The notes under the pieces were generated by a model. It worked only from the letters and a program-made list of their open reading frames with translations. It did no database searches and was not told the origin of the DNA. The translations under genes were made by a program, and so were the position numbers. Below, in pieces: positions 10,462 to 20,755 of a stretch of DNA of 64,000 nucleotides. Origin of the DNA: Spiroplasma phoeniceum P40. Lineage in GTDB: Bacteria; Bacillota_I; Bacilli_A; Mycoplasmatales; Mycoplasmataceae. Numbering within the stretch: the stretch's first letter is position 1; each line of letters starts with the position of its first letter. The stretch is from contig NZ_CP031088.1 in the NCBI RefSeq assembly GCF_003339775.1, positions 620,001 through 684,000 on the forward strand, written 5' to 3'.

Positions 10462-11219
10462 TATTTTGCCCCCTTAACAGCAGGGCGTGATTTTGGTCCT
10501 TGATCACGACGATTATTGTTTGAACGATTAAAGTCGCGTTTTTCAAACTTTGGTTTTTCATCACTTGTAGAAACTAATTCTTTGCTTAGGATTTCTCCCT
10601 TACAAATTCAAACTTTAACTCCAATTTGGCCATAGGTTGTTAAAGCTTCGGCTAAAGCATAATCAATATCACTACGTAAAGTTGCTAATGGTACGGTTCC
10701 TTCGGTATATCCTTCTGTTCGTGCCATATCTACACCACCTAAACGTCCTGAAACGGAAGTTTTAATTCCTTGTGCTCCAGCTTTCATTGCTTTTTTAATT
10801 GCTAATTTTTGAACACTTCTAAATGAAGCACGATTAACAATCTGTTCAGCAATGGTATTCGCCACTAATTGTGCATCAGTGTCTGGGTTTTTAATTTCAA
10901 CAATATTAATTTTTACTTCTATTTTACGAACGCCGATTGTAACATGTACTAATTTTACTAATTTTGCGATGTTTTTTCCTTCTTGTCCTAAGACAACACC
11001 AACACGAGCAGTTCTAATAAAGATAACAATTTCTTTTTTTGTTCGTTCAATTTCAATTTTAGAAACACTTGCTCCTTTTAATTCTTTCATTAGAGCTTTT
11101 CTAATCTTGATATCTTGATGCAATCATTTGACATATTCTTGCTTTTCAGCGTATCATCTTGAATCTCACGTTTTAATAACTCCAACGCGTAATCCTGTTG
11201 GACTAACTTTTTGACCCAT
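10461..11219 (-). CDS. rpsC: 30S ribosomal protein S3 with C-terminal tail
   Basis: 252 aa. Start [20 protein letters not shown] at 11219. KH domain region with [13 protein letters not shown] near residue 90; C-terminal domain [30 protein letters not shown]. The last ~35 residues form a basic, Asn/Arg-rich tail ([19 protein letters not shown]) resembling the S5 N-terminal tail. Both proteins form the mRNA entry channel. Confidence 0.96.
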
Positions 11220-11238
11220 CTCTTGTTATCTTCCTTTC

Positions 11239-11577
11239 TTATTGTTGTCCATCACTAACAGTAACTGTGATGTGACTTGTTCTCTTCAATATTTCATATG
11301 CTCGCCCATGTGCACGCGGACGGAAACGTTTTAATGTTGGTCCTTCGTTAACGAAGATTTCTTTAATAAATAAGCGATCAGCATCCAATCCATTATTATT
11401 AACGGCATTTGCTACCGCTGATTTAACTAATTTTTGAACTGGAAATGATGATTTTTTGTTTGTGTTGTTAAGAATAACTATTGCGTCTCCCACTTTTTTA
11501 TTCCGAATTAAATCGGTAACTAATCTTACTTTTCGTGGCGATATTCTAATACTTCTTAAGTTTGCTCTTACATCCAT
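11239..11577 (-). CDS. rplV: 50S ribosomal protein L22
   Basis: 112 aa. Starts [20 protein letters not shown]; the exit-tunnel hairpin region is [20 protein letters not shown]. Normal length and order. Confidence 0.98.
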   Translation of the reverse strand: MDVRANLRSIRISPRKVRLVTDLIRNKKVGDAIVILNNTNKKSSFPVQKLVKSAVANAVNNNGLDADRLFIKEIFVNEGPTLKRFRPRAHGRAYEILKRTSHITVTVSDGQQ

Positions 11578-11605
11578 TTATATAATACTCACTTTCTGAA
11601 TTTAA

Positions 11606-11881
11606 TTATTTTTTTTTCTTCTTATCATCGCCATGTCCACCAAATTTTCTTGTTGGTGAGAATTCTCCCAATTTATGACCAACCATATCTTCGGTAACAT
11701 AAACTGGAATATGTTCTTTTCCATTGTGGACAGCAAAAGTATGACCAATAAATTCTGGGAAGATAACGCTTCTTCTTGATCAAGTTTTAACAACTTCTTT
11801 TTTATTCGCAGTATTCAATGCTTCAACTTTTTTTTGTAAATGTTTATCAACAAATGGCCCTTTTTTCAGACTTCGTGACAT
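11606..11881 (-). CDS. rpsS: 30S ribosomal protein S19
   Basis: 91 aa. Starts [15 protein letters not shown]; contains a TGA Trp ([15 protein letters not shown]), [19 protein letters not shown] and a Lys-rich end. The stop was placed by counting the terminal A run (TAA at 11606-11608). Confidence 0.95.
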
Positions 11882-11964
11882 TGTTTTACCTCCTATATAT
11901 AATCTCTCTAATTTTGATTTTTACTTTCAACTATTATTTGTCGGATTGACCCTAATTAGCAAGA

Positions 11965-12801
11965 TTATTTAGTACGTCTTCTAACGATTAATTTAGTTGA
12001 AGCTTTTTTCTTGTTACGAGTTTTCACTCCTAATGTTTTTTTACCTCATGGTGTCATTGGTGCTTTTCGACCAACCGGAGCTTTACCTTCTCCCCCACCA
12101 TGGGGGTGATCATTTGGGTTCATAACTGACCCACGAACAGTTGGACGAATTCCACGTCAGCGGTTTCGTCCTGCTTTTCCTCAATTTACTAGGGCGTAGT
12201 CTTCATTTCCAACTTCACCAACTGTTGCTCGACATTCTCCTAAAACTTTACGAACTTCACCTGATGTTAATCGAATTGTGACATATTTACCATCTTCATC
12301 TTTCCCTAGTAATTGCACTGATGAACCAGCTGAACGAGCTAATTGTCCACCTTTGCCTGGACGTAATTCTAAATTATGTAGAACAGTCCCTTCTGGAATG
12401 TTTTTTAATTTCATGCAGTTTCCAACTTTAATATCTGTTTTATCACCACTAACAATTTGCATTCCAACTTTGATGGTTTTTGGTGCTAAAATATATCTTT
12501 TTTCACCATCAACATAATTAACTAAACAAATAAAGGCATTACGATTTGGATCATATTCAATTGTTGCAATTTTTCCAATAATATTATCCTTATTACGTTT
12601 AAAGTCAATAATACGATATTTAACTTTATGGCCGCCACCTTTATGTCTTGTTGTAATAACTCCTTGGTTATTACGACCAGCATGTTTTTTCCGAGTTTCA
12701 ATTAATGATTTTTCCGGGCGATCAGTTGTCAACACGGAATAATCTAATGACGTCATATTACGACGACTCGGTGTGACTGGTTTAAAACTCTTAATTGGCA
12801 T
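11965..12801 (-). CDS. rplB: 50S ribosomal protein L2
   Basis: 278 aa peptidyl-transferase-centre protein. Starts [37 protein letters not shown]; the key loop is [18 protein letters not shown] with the histidine near the active centre. Ends IVRRRTK. TGA Trp near residue 207. Confidence 0.98.
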
Positions 12802-12856
12802 TTTTATTTATCCTCCTATTTCGCCAATAAACAGTCCCAGATAGTGTATCCTGGAA

Positions 12857-13144
12857 TTATTTATCTTCTCCTAATAAATCTAATTTCTCACCTGGTTTTA
12901 ATTTAATAATTGCACGTTTTGTGTATGTTGTCTCTCCAACAAATTTTCCCATTTTCTTTTCTTTTGGGTCATAATTAATAACATTAACTTTTTCAACCTT
13001 TACTTCAAAGATTTTTTCAAAAGCTTTTTTAATTTGAACTTTATTTGCTGTACGCGCAACTTCAAAAGTATAAACCCCATTCGCCATATTACGATATGTT
13101 TTTTCTGATAAAATTGGTTTTTTTATGACATTTGTAATATGCAT
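12857..13144 (-). CDS. rplW: 50S ribosomal protein L23
   Basis: 95 aa. Starts [38 protein letters not shown]. Main docking site for SRP and trigger factor at the tunnel exit. The ATG overlaps the rplD stop as TAATG. Confidence 0.97.
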   Translation of the reverse strand: MHITNVIKKPILSEKTYRNMANGVYTFEVARTANKVQIKKAFEKIFEVKVEKVNVINYDPKEKKMGKFVGETTYTKRAIIKLKPGEKLDLLGEDK

Positions 13145-13770
13145 TATGCGTACACCTCCTCAATTGCTTTTATTGCTTGTTCTGTTACTAATAATTTGTT
13201 TGCATTTAATAAATCATATATATTAATCCCAGCTGATGTAATTATATTTACCTTTTCAATATTACGTGATGATTTAAAATTAACTTCATCACCTTCTGTG
13301 GTAATAATTAATAGTTTTTCACCATTAACTTTTAAATTATTTAAAACTTTAACCATTGCTTTTGTTGAAGGTTTGTCAATTCCAAATTGATCAATTATCA
13401 TAATATTTTTATCTTGAACTTTCAACGATAATGCAGATTTAATTGCTAATTTTCTAACTTTTTTATTAACATGTTTTAAATAATTTTTCTCTGGAGTTGG
13501 GCCAAAAACAATCCCTCCTCCTTTTCATTGTGGTGCTCTAATTGAACCTTGGCGAGCACGACCAGTTCCTTTTTGTCTTCAAGGTTTTCTTCCCCCACCA
13601 GATACTTCAGTTTTTGTCTTAGTTTTGTGTGTGCCTTGACGCATTGCGGCTTGTTGCGCAATAACAGCATCAAACATTGCTTGCTGATGTGGTTCAATTC
13701 CTCAAATGGCATCATTTACACTAATTTCTTTAACGCTTGTTCCCTTCGCATCAAGTACTTGTAATTTCAT
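13144..13770 (-). CDS. rplD: 50S ribosomal protein L4
   Basis: 208 aa. Start at 13770 ([16 protein letters not shown]). The tunnel loop is [19 protein letters not shown], with Trp as TGA, followed by [13 protein letters not shown]4 autoregulates the S10 operon in enterobacteria; the structured leader upstream of rpsJ may be a target here (inference). Confidence 0.97.
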
Positions 13771-13792
13771 TTTAAAATTCCTTTCTACAAAA

Positions 13793-14569
13793 CTATTCTG
13801 TCTTTGATGCTGGTGCATCAGTTACTGCTGTTGGCGTTGTATCAACTGCTGCATCAACAACTCCTTCAACTGGTTTTTCTTCTTTTACTGTGGGCTCTGG
13901 TGTTTTTGTTTCAACAGTTCTTTTAACTAATTCTGTTGGTGTATTTGGTTTTAAACCTTTAATTGCTTCTTTAATAACTACAAACTGTTTTTTTGGACCT
14001 GGAATTGAACCTTTTACCAATAAAGCATTTTTTTCAGTATCAATTGCAATAACTTCTAAATTTTGAATTGTTACTTTTTCGGTTCCCATATGTCCAGGCA
14101 TTTTTTTAGATTTTAAAATCCGATTTGGGGCAATAGCTCCCATCGACCCAACACCACGGTGATAACCTGAACCATGTCCCATTGGTCCCCGTGAATAGTT
14201 ATGTCTTTTAATTGAACCGGTAAATCCTTTCCCTTTTGAAGTTCCTGTAACATCAACGAATTCCCCAGCAGTAAAGATATCAGCTTTAATAATATCGCCA
14301 GGATTATAACCATCCATATTTCTGATTTCTTTAACGAAGCGCTTAGGTGTTGTATTCGCTTTTTTGAATTGTCCTTGGTCTGGTTTTGAAACCAAACTAA
14401 TTCTTTTATCTTCGACAGCTAATTGAAGCGCTTGATAACCATTTTGTTCTTTTGACAATACTCGTAAAACAACATTATGTTCTACTTCAACTACTGTAAC
14501 TGGTATTAATCTACCATCGGTAGCAAAAATTTGTGTCATACCAATTTTGCGTCCTAAGATTCCTTTCAT
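13793..14569 (-). CDS. rplC: 50S ribosomal protein L3 with C-terminal extension
   Basis: 258 aa against about 210 usually. Core: [20 protein letters not shown] and [20 protein letters not shown]. The last ~45 residues (after [12 protein letters not shown]) are a Thr/Pro/Glu/Ala-rich tail with no recognised domain. Confidence 0.96.
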   Translation of the reverse strand: MKGILGRKIGMTQIFATDGRLIPVTVVEVEHNVVLRVLSKEQNGYQALQLAVEDKRISLVSKPDQGQFKKANTTPKRFVKEIRNMDGYNPGDIIKADIFTAGEFVDVTGTSKGKGFTGSIKRHNYSRGPMGHGSGYHRGVGSMGAIAPNRILKSKKMPGHMGTEKVTIQNLEVIAIDTEKNALLVKGSIPGPKKQFVVIKEAIKGLKPNTPTELVKRTVETKTPEPTVKEEKPVEGVVDAAVDTTPTAVTDAPASKTE

Positions 14570-14633
14570 TTCTTTCCTCCTTGAAAATACGTCATGTATA
14601 TCTTGTCTATAAATTAAATTTAAGAATGGTTAT

Positions 14634-14942
14634 TTATTTCATTTCAATTTCCACACCACTTGGTAACTGCACTCTTTTTAAAGTGTCAATTAACTTTGGA
14701 CCATCAGGATTAATAATATCAATAATTCTTTTATGTGTTCTCATTTCAAATTGTTCTCTTGAATCTTTGTATTTATGAGTTGCTCTTAAAATAGTAATGA
14801 TATTACGATCAGTTGGTAAAGGGATTGGTCCCTTTACCTCTACTCCTGCTGTTTTAGCTGCTTCAATGATTTTTTTAATTGATTGATCAACCACACGGTG
14901 ATCAAAACCTTTTAATTTAATTCTCATTTTAGTTTGAGCCAT
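14634..14942 (-). CDS. rpsJ: 30S ribosomal protein S10
   Basis: 102 aa, first gene of the operon. The start ATG at 14942 ([20 protein letters not shown]) follows AGGAGGAAAAG; longer readings would enter the untranslated leader. Signature [20 protein letters not shown]. It ends close to the rplC start. Confidence 0.97.
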   Translation of the reverse strand: MAQTKMRIKLKGFDHRVVDQSIKKIIEAAKTAGVEVKGPIPLPTDRNIITILRATHKYKDSREQFEMRTHKRIIDIINPDGPKLIDTLKRVQLPSGVEIEMK

Positions 14943-14973
14943 TACTTTTCCTCCTAATTTATTCATATTTTTT

Positions 14974-15033
14974 GTGTAAACATTTACAACGCCTATCAGT
15001 GTATCGGTGATAGACCACAAAAGATGTTTCCAC
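14974..15033 (-). promoter_or_regulatory. Structured 5' leader of the S10 operon
   Basis: Outer stem 14974-14983 with 15024-15033 (9 of 10 paired) encloses a perfect 6-bp hairpin, 14993-14998 with 15008-15013. It lies between the promoter and the rpsJ ribosome-binding site. It could be an autoregulatory site for a ribosomal protein such as L4, but this is inference. Confidence 0.5.
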
Positions 15034-15052
15034 AAAATATACATGATTATTT

Positions 15053-15081
15053 ATTTTATTGGATAATAGGCAATAATGCAA
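15053..15081 (-). promoter_or_regulatory. Sigma-A promoter of the S10-spc-alpha operon
   Basis: On the minus strand, -35 TTGCAT (15076-15081) and -10 TAAAAT (15053-15058) with an ideal 17-nt spacer. It is about 110 nt upstream of rpsJ. Confidence 0.75.
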
Positions 15082-15198
15082 GTCTTTTTTAAGAAAAAAA
15101 ATAAAATATTTTATTTTTTTACTTCTTTGTTTCATATAATTTATAATTAATATTATAATAAAATTGGAGTAATTACATGTTGAAAAGTAAGGAGAAAA

Positions 15199-15693
15199 AT
15201 GGCAAAAGAAATAGAAAATAAAACTATTATATGAAAAAAAACAAAGGACAATGGTTATGATTTGCGTTATCAAAAAATTCAAGAACATAAAGCAAAGGTG
15301 GTTAAAATTCAACTTGAAACTTTAGCACGTAAAACATCACAAAGCCATGAAATTTACCGCAAAACAAACAAAAAACCACAGTTAGATAAAAATAAAATCA
15401 TTGATAAAAATAATCCAATGTATAAAATTTTATTAAATGCTCAAAAAAAGAATAAGCAATTAAAAAACCAAGCTTATAGAACAAAGGATCCTAATTATAT
15501 TGATGTTAATAATATGACTGTCGCTGACCAAATTAAAGTTATTAAATTAGCTAAAAAAATAGTCCTTATTATCGGCAATTATTATTAGAAAAAAATACAA
15601 ATGCTTTATCCAGAATTAGCGCGAAAACGAAAAATTGCAATGATGGAGCAAACACGCCAAAATAAAAAAAGAACTAAAACCAAAAAAATATAA
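15199..15693 (+). pseudogene. Lys-rich hypothetical protein with a disrupted reading frame
   Basis: The ATG at 15199 follows AAGGAG. The first ~118 codons encode a very basic protein (MAKEIENKTIIWKKTKDNGY, with Trp as TGA). The frame then stops at TAG 15586-15588, but the same frame resumes as QMLYPELARKRKIAMMEQT and ends at TAA 15691. Between two A7 tracts (about 15553 and 15589) the alternative frame reads plausibly (SPYYRQLLLEK), as if a +1 and a -1 slip compensate each other. This may be real decay, a slippery gene or two sequencing errors. No function recognised. Only plus-strand gene in this section, divergent from the S10 operon. Confidence 0.5.
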
Positions 15694-15714
15694 TCTGGTT
15701 GTTCTTTTTAAAAA

Positions 15715-16185
15715 TTACTTATTATAACTTTCATTATTAATAATCTTAAAACTACGATATATTTGTTCTAATAATACTAATCGGCATAATTTATGTGGTA
15801 AAGTTATTGCTCCAAAGCTTAATTGAAAATTAACCTTTGACAATAATTCATTATTATTAAAGCCATGACTGCCTCCAATAATAAACAATAACTTTGCTTT
15901 TTTAAAATCTTTAACTTCCTTAATATATGCAGCAATTTGTTCACTTGTTAAAATTTGACCTTGTGATGATAATAATACTTTATAATATTCTGAATAATCT
16001 AATAGTTTTTTTATTACTAATGCTGTTTGATCATTAATTTTTACTTGTTCATTCTTATTATTAACTTCTTTTAATTCAATAATTTCTAATTTTGCATAAT
16101 GCTTAATTCGTTCAAAAAAAGTTTCACAGCCCATAATTAGATACTTTTTATCTAATGAACCAATTGCCAGAATTTTAATATCCAT
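15715..16185 (-). CDS. rlmH: 23S rRNA (pseudouridine1915-N3)-methyltransferase
   Basis: 156 aa SPOUT-family methyltransferase. The SAM-binding knot shows LLFIIGGSHGFNN and LPHKLCRLVLLEQIYRSFKI. The C-terminus ends ESYNK where the family usually has YHK or YHR, a change at a conserved position. The start overlaps the stop of the upstream lipoprotein gene (TAATG), so the two are translationally coupled. Confidence 0.93.
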   Translation of the reverse strand: MDIKILAIGSLDKKYLIMGCETFFERIKHYAKLEIIELKEVNNKNEQVKINDQTALVIKKLLDYSEYYKVLLSSQGQILTSEQIAAYIKEVKDFKKAKLLFIIGGSHGFNNNELLSKVNFQLSFGAITLPHKLCRLVLLEQIYRSFKIINNESYNK

Positions 16186-17408
16186 TATTTATATTGGTCA
16201 GTAATTGAATCAACATTAATTGTTCATTTTAGAGCTGGGAAAGTATAATCTGTTCCTGGTGTTGGGAATTGACCACGTTTACCAACTTCCTTATCTTCTT
16301 CATCGGTTAAAATTCCTTTATCATCATTTTTTTTAACAAAACCTAATGCAATTTTAATATTTTGATCAATCTTAGCAGCATCTGGAATCGCATTAAAATT
16401 ATAGTGATGATAATAATCATCATTTAAACTCTCAAAGTCATAAAAACCATAACTTAGGAAAAATCATTGATGACCATAATTTGGACTATCTTTTGTAATA
16501 TTTGGATTTTCGTAAACAAGATAATTTGCATAACCTATTAATTTATCAATTGTTGCTGTAAAAGTAAAAAGATTATGTTCTCCTTGAAACTCAAAGCGAA
16601 TTGTCACATTAGGAATAACAATTGCAAGATAACGTGCTGATTGATATCCACGATTTTGATCAATTTGATCATAACCTTGATTATAGTCATTTTTTGGATC
16701 ATTTAATCATTCAAGAATCGATGCTATAGGTGATAATACTTTTAATGATGAAGGTGTATAAGGAGTTTTTTTGCCATCTGGTCAAGTTTGTTCTTTAACT
16801 CATTCTTTATTCTTTGTTTTTTCTGCATTTCCAGTCATTGTCATTAAATTATCATTTGTTTTATTTAAAATTGTTTTATTTTCATTTGCAAGGAAAGCAA
16901 CTTGACTATAGTATGAGTCATAACTAGTTGAATAATTGTTAAAAAATTCTTCTCATAATACTTTTTGATTAATTTTTTTACTATTATCAAAAGGATCTTG
17001 CGCATCAGTTTTTGCAGTTTTAATTAGTTCATCCTTTTGCCCTTTTAAGCCAGCTGCAATTTGCTCATCAGTTCACTTTGCTCCTTTACCAGTTGTTACA
17101 CTATTATCTTTTGTTAAATTTATACCATGTAAAATAGGATTAATTGCATTATTAATTAAACCCAATTGCCCCCCCTGTAAACTGTATTCATAAGGAGCAC
17201 CATTTTCATCTTTTCCTGATTGGGTTACATCATCAATTCCATTTGTTGATTTACCAGTTGCTGTTGGAGCATGACTAAATTTTTGATTTCCATTATACAT
17301 AAAAGTAAGAATAGGATTTCCTTGTGGTGCACCACTACAAGCAACAGCTGATGCTGATGATGCTGTAACCAAAGTTGTTGCTGCAAAAATTGATAATAAC
17401 TTACGCAT
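16185..17408 (-). CDS. Spiroplasma-type lipoprotein
   Basis: 407 aa. Signal peptide MRKLLSIFAATTLVTASSAS and lipobox AVAC with Cys24 as the lipid-modified residue, typical of spiroplasma surface lipoproteins. The mature part is hydrophilic and Asn/Asp/Tyr-rich, with many Trp encoded by TGA and no recognised domain. Lies between dnaB and rlmH in the same direction and overlaps rlmH by one base. Exported and membrane-anchored; ligand unknown. Confidence 0.85.
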
Positions 17409-17462
17409 TATAGTCCTCTTTTCTTAAACACTAATTTATTTTTCACTAATTAATATAGTATC

Positions 17463-18839
17463 CTAAATTTTTGTATTTTGCAAACCATAATCAGCAAATG
17501 AACCGTGTTTTTTTACAAACAATAATTCAACACTCCCAGTTGGACCATTTCGATGCTTTGATAAAATTAATTGTGCTTTTTCTGTTTCTAACATTGGTCC
17601 TTCCATATTATTTGAATCGTGAGAAGTATAATATTCTTCTCGAAATAAAAACATAATAATATCCGCATCTTGTTCAATTGCTCCTGAATCACGTAAATCA
17701 GACATAATTGGCCTTTTGTCTTCTCGTTTTTCAACTGACCGTGATAATTGGGATAAACAAATAATCGGAACCTCTAATTCACGTGCTAATGCTTTAAGTT
17801 GCCGCGAAATTGTTGAAACTTCCTGTTGACGTGAATCACCAAAATGAGTTCCAGTGCTAAGTAATTGTAAATAATCAATAACAACTAAACCAACTTCGTT
17901 TTCACGACATAATTTTCTTAACTTTGACTGTAATTCAATAACTTTCAAACCTGGTGTATCATCAATAAATAATTTTGTTTGTTTTAAAAAATCTGCCGCC
18001 TTGGTAATATTTTCTCAATCACGTGTTTTTAACCCTTTACCAGTTCGGACTTTAACAGAATCAACTGTTGAATAACTTCCTATCATTCTTTGAATTAATT
18101 GTTCCGCTGGCATTTCAACTGAAAAAATAGCAACTGCTTTTTTTGATTGAGCAGCTGATTTAACAGCAAAATTTAAAGCTAATGCTGTCTTTCCCATTGA
18201 AGGACGTGCCGCCAAAATAATAAAATCCCCTTTTTGAAAACCTGATGTCATACCATCTAAATCACGAAAACCACTTGGACTTCCTGTTAACATTTCACCG
18301 GAATTTTCTAACAATTCAATTTTTTGGAGTACTTTATCAACTTCATCATATGAAGTTTTAAATAAATTCCCTTTTCGCTCTTTTTTAACATCTAAGATTT
18401 CTTTTTCTGCATTACTAACAACTTCATCAATTGGCTGATGAGCATCAATCTGACGATTAATACTATCAACAACAGCCTTTAATCGACGTGAGGTTGTATT
18501 TTTAATAATAATATCTAAATATTCAGATAAATTAGCATCTGTTGTATATGATTGAAATAAATCAGTTAAAAATTCAATGCCACCAACTTTATTTAAAATA
18601 TTATTTTTTAACATATAATTGCTTAATGTTGTAATATTAATAGCAACCTTTGCTGAAAATTGTTCTTGTAAAGTTTTGAAAATTACTTTGTAATTCATTA
18701 CAGTAAAATCTTCTTCTGTTAAAATTGAAAAAACTTCTTCAGCTGCTGTAATGGAGTGTGCAATTATTGCTAAAACATTTTTTTCCGCATCATTAATAAC
18801 ATTAAGTTTATTTAATTCTGTTTTATTGATGTTTTCCAT
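17463..18839 (-). CDS. dnaB: Replicative DNA helicase
   Basis: 458 aa hexameric helicase at the fork. N-terminal primase-interaction domain (1-150), then the RecA-like domain: Walker A ARPSMGKTALA near residue 220, Walker B VGLVVIDYLQLL, and SDLRDSGAIEQDADIIMFL (motif H4). One Trp (KTRDWENI) is TGA. Follows rplI by 3 nt, the usual Firmicute pair. Confidence 0.97.
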
Positions 18840-18842
18840 TAA

Positions 18843-19292
18843 TTAACTCTCCTTTTTTTCTACCATCACTTTTAATGTTGCAATTATATTTGGAGCTAAT
18901 TTAATTTTTAGGTAATGTAACCCAAAACTTGTTAAATTATTATTATCAATAAACTTCTTTTTATCAACTTTTAAATTAAATTCTTTTGCTAATCGATCTT
19001 CAATTTGTGTTAAAGAAACAGAACCAAATGTTTTATTATCATGAACTTTTAATTTAAAATTCAATGTTAATTCTTCTAATGTTGCTTTTAATTCTTCTAA
19101 AGAAGCTTTTGTTGCTGCTTTTTGTGCTGCTTGCTGTGATAAAACAACATTTAATTTAGCCAAATTAGCAGAAGTTGTTGGAATTGCAAAACCTTCTTTA
19201 ATTAAATAATTTTTTGCATAACCATCAGCAACATCAATTACATCATTAACTTTTCCTTTTCCTTTAACATCTTTAATTAAAATAACTTTCAT
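18843..19292 (-). CDS. rplI: 50S ribosomal protein L9
   Basis: 149 aa. Starts [19 protein letters not shown] and has [18 protein letters not shown] chose the ATG at 19292, 6 nt from AGGTG; upstream in-frame GTG and ATG codons sit too close to that site. Operon with dnaB. Confidence 0.95.
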   Translation of the reverse strand: MKVILIKDVKGKGKVNDVIDVADGYAKNYLIKEGFAIPTTSANLAKLNVVLSQQAAQKAATKASLEELKATLEELTLNFKLKVHDNKTFGSVSLTQIEDRLAKEFNLKVDKKKFIDNNNLTSFGLHYLKIKLAPNIIATLKVMVEKKES

Positions 19293-19374
19293 CATAATCA
19301 CCTACTACAAATTATAACGGAAAACTTCTTAAAATAATTTTAATAAATAAAAAACGAATTATTTTCTTCGCTTT

Positions 19375-20304
19375 TTAACCAATATCTAATAAATATAACG
19401 ATAGCACCGCTTTTTTAAAAACTTTATCCAAACGTTTTTCAGCTTCGCTATCTTCTTGATATGTTAAAGAATTCCGATATTTTGTATGTTGTAAAAAACT
19501 AAAAATATCATATTCTAACTTAGGATTAAAATCTTTAATTTCAGCTCGTTTTTCTTTTAACAGTGGTAATAACTTATTTAAAGCAATTAACTTAGCACTA
19601 ATATTACCATTATTTGCAAAATACTCAGTAAAAATTATTTCTTTATTAATTTTGTTATCATCATTATCAATATTTTTTAAAGTTTTATTTGACATTAATC
19701 TTGGTTTTCTTCTTATCTTGCTATTACTGCCAGTACTATTGTCTTTAACACCAAAACGTTTTACTTTTAATCCGTTATTAATTGCATCAACAATTTGAAT
19801 ACCAAATCAATCTAATAATTCATAAATTTTTGTTGGATAACTATTAAAAGCAACTGATTTATAATTATTCAAAGCACTAATTGTTGGTCCATCCGTTTCC
19901 ATTGATAAATTAGTAATATTTAATGTATATTCACAAAATTTTAATAATTCTGAATCTTCAATAAAAAAATTATCAATTTGGTTATAAATTAAATCATAAT
20001 TTTTTCCTTCGTTTTTCTTATTTATTTTTTTCCTTAAATTAAAATCTAAATCATTTGTTAAATCAATACTATAACTTTCTTTAATAATTCCTAATTCATG
20101 TAATTCATTATTTGCATCTAAATTAATATCAAAAAATAAAATTGCTTTATCAACATTCATTCCAAATAATTTAGTTGATGAATTATCTAATGATGACTTA
20201 ATAAATTGATCATTAATCATAACTACTCAATCTGCAAGGATTTCTTTAAAATTCGTTAAAAAATATGCATATCTTTCGTTTTCATTTTTATCAAAAATTG
20301 ACAT
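19375..20304 (-). CDS. Hypothetical protein upstream of rplI-dnaB
   Basis: 309 aa, not recognised. Starts MSIFDKNENERYAYFLTNF at 20304 after AGGGGTGA; Trp codons are TGA, which joins two apparent ORFs into one. Acidic and Asn/Lys-rich, with no signal peptide or membrane segment. In many Firmicutes the gdpP phosphodiesterase lies just before rplI-dnaB; this protein shows none of the DHH motifs. Nine consecutive G on the coding strand lie 68-76 nt upstream of the start, next to promoter-like sequence. Confidence 0.7.
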
Positions 20305-20370
20305 ACTTCACCCCTGTTTATATTCTGTTTTGAATTAGATATATTATACCAAAAAAAGCCATTATATTAA

Positions 20371-20379
20371 CCCCCCCCC
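20371..20379 (-). repeat. G9 homopolymer upstream of the 309-aa gene
   Basis: Nine C on the plus strand, G9 in the direction of the downstream gene. It is flanked by TTGTGA on one side and TATAAT-like boxes on the other. A G/C homopolymer of this length is out of place in such AT-rich DNA and could vary in length by slippage. Confidence 0.6.
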
Positions 20380-20422
20380 TCACAAAAATTCAGGATAATA
20401 GTAACAAGCAACCATTAAATTC

Positions 20423-20464
20423 AATTAAAAAAGCATATTAATAATTTAATATGCTTTTTTAATT
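20423..20464 (-). terminator. Terminator after the tRNA pair
   Basis: A 19-bp perfect stem (20423-20441 with 20446-20464) with loop TAAT and an internal T run. It is symmetrical and could act in both directions; it lies just downstream of tRNA-Ala. Confidence 0.8.
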
Positions 20465-20487
20465 AATTGTTTAAATATATTTTGAAA

Positions 20488-20563
20488 TGGTGGACCCGAA
20501 CGGGATCGAACCGTCGACCCCCTGCGTGCAAGGCAGGTACTCTCCCAGCTGAGCTACGGGCCC
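20488..20563 (-). tRNA. tRNA-Ala (anticodon TGC)
   Basis: 76 nt with encoded CCA. Acceptor GGGCCCG pairs with CGGGTCC (one G-T); anticodon loop CTTGCAC gives TGC; T arm GGTTCGATCCC. Second gene of a tRNA-Ile/tRNA-Ala pair with no 16S or 23S rRNA gene beside it, although this pairing is usual in rRNA spacers. Confidence 0.95.
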
Positions 20564-20581
20564 AAAATTATTATAAAAAAA

Positions 20582-20658
<77 letters not shown>

Positions 20659-20670
20659 AAAACCTAAACA

Positions 20671-20700
20671 ATTATAACATTAATTTTATTTAAAAAACAA
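20671..20700 (-). promoter_or_regulatory. Promoter of the tRNA-Ile/tRNA-Ala unit
   Basis: Minus strand -35 TTGTTT (20695-20700) and -10 TATAAT (20671-20676) with an 18-nt spacer, 12 nt before the tRNA-Ile 5' end. Confidence 0.65.
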
Positions 20701-20724
20701 CCATAAATTTAAAATATTTTAAAA

Positions 20725-20755
20725 AATAAAAAGCAAAATTAATTTGCTTTTTATT
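20725..20755 (-). terminator. Terminator of the 371-aa Pro/Gln-rich protein gene
   Basis: Stem of about 13 bp (AATAAAAAGCAAA with its complement) and T-rich sequence on the minus strand, overlapping the stop codon of the gene. Confidence 0.65.

Noticed and set aside
14959-15312. 117-aa minus-strand ORF across the S10 leader
   Set aside because: It covers the promoter and leader, has no ribosome-binding site, and overlaps the divergent gene.
15715-16185. rlmH as a pseudogene because of the changed YHK end
   Set aside because: The frame, length and SAM-binding knot are intact; one substitution is not enough to call it inactive.
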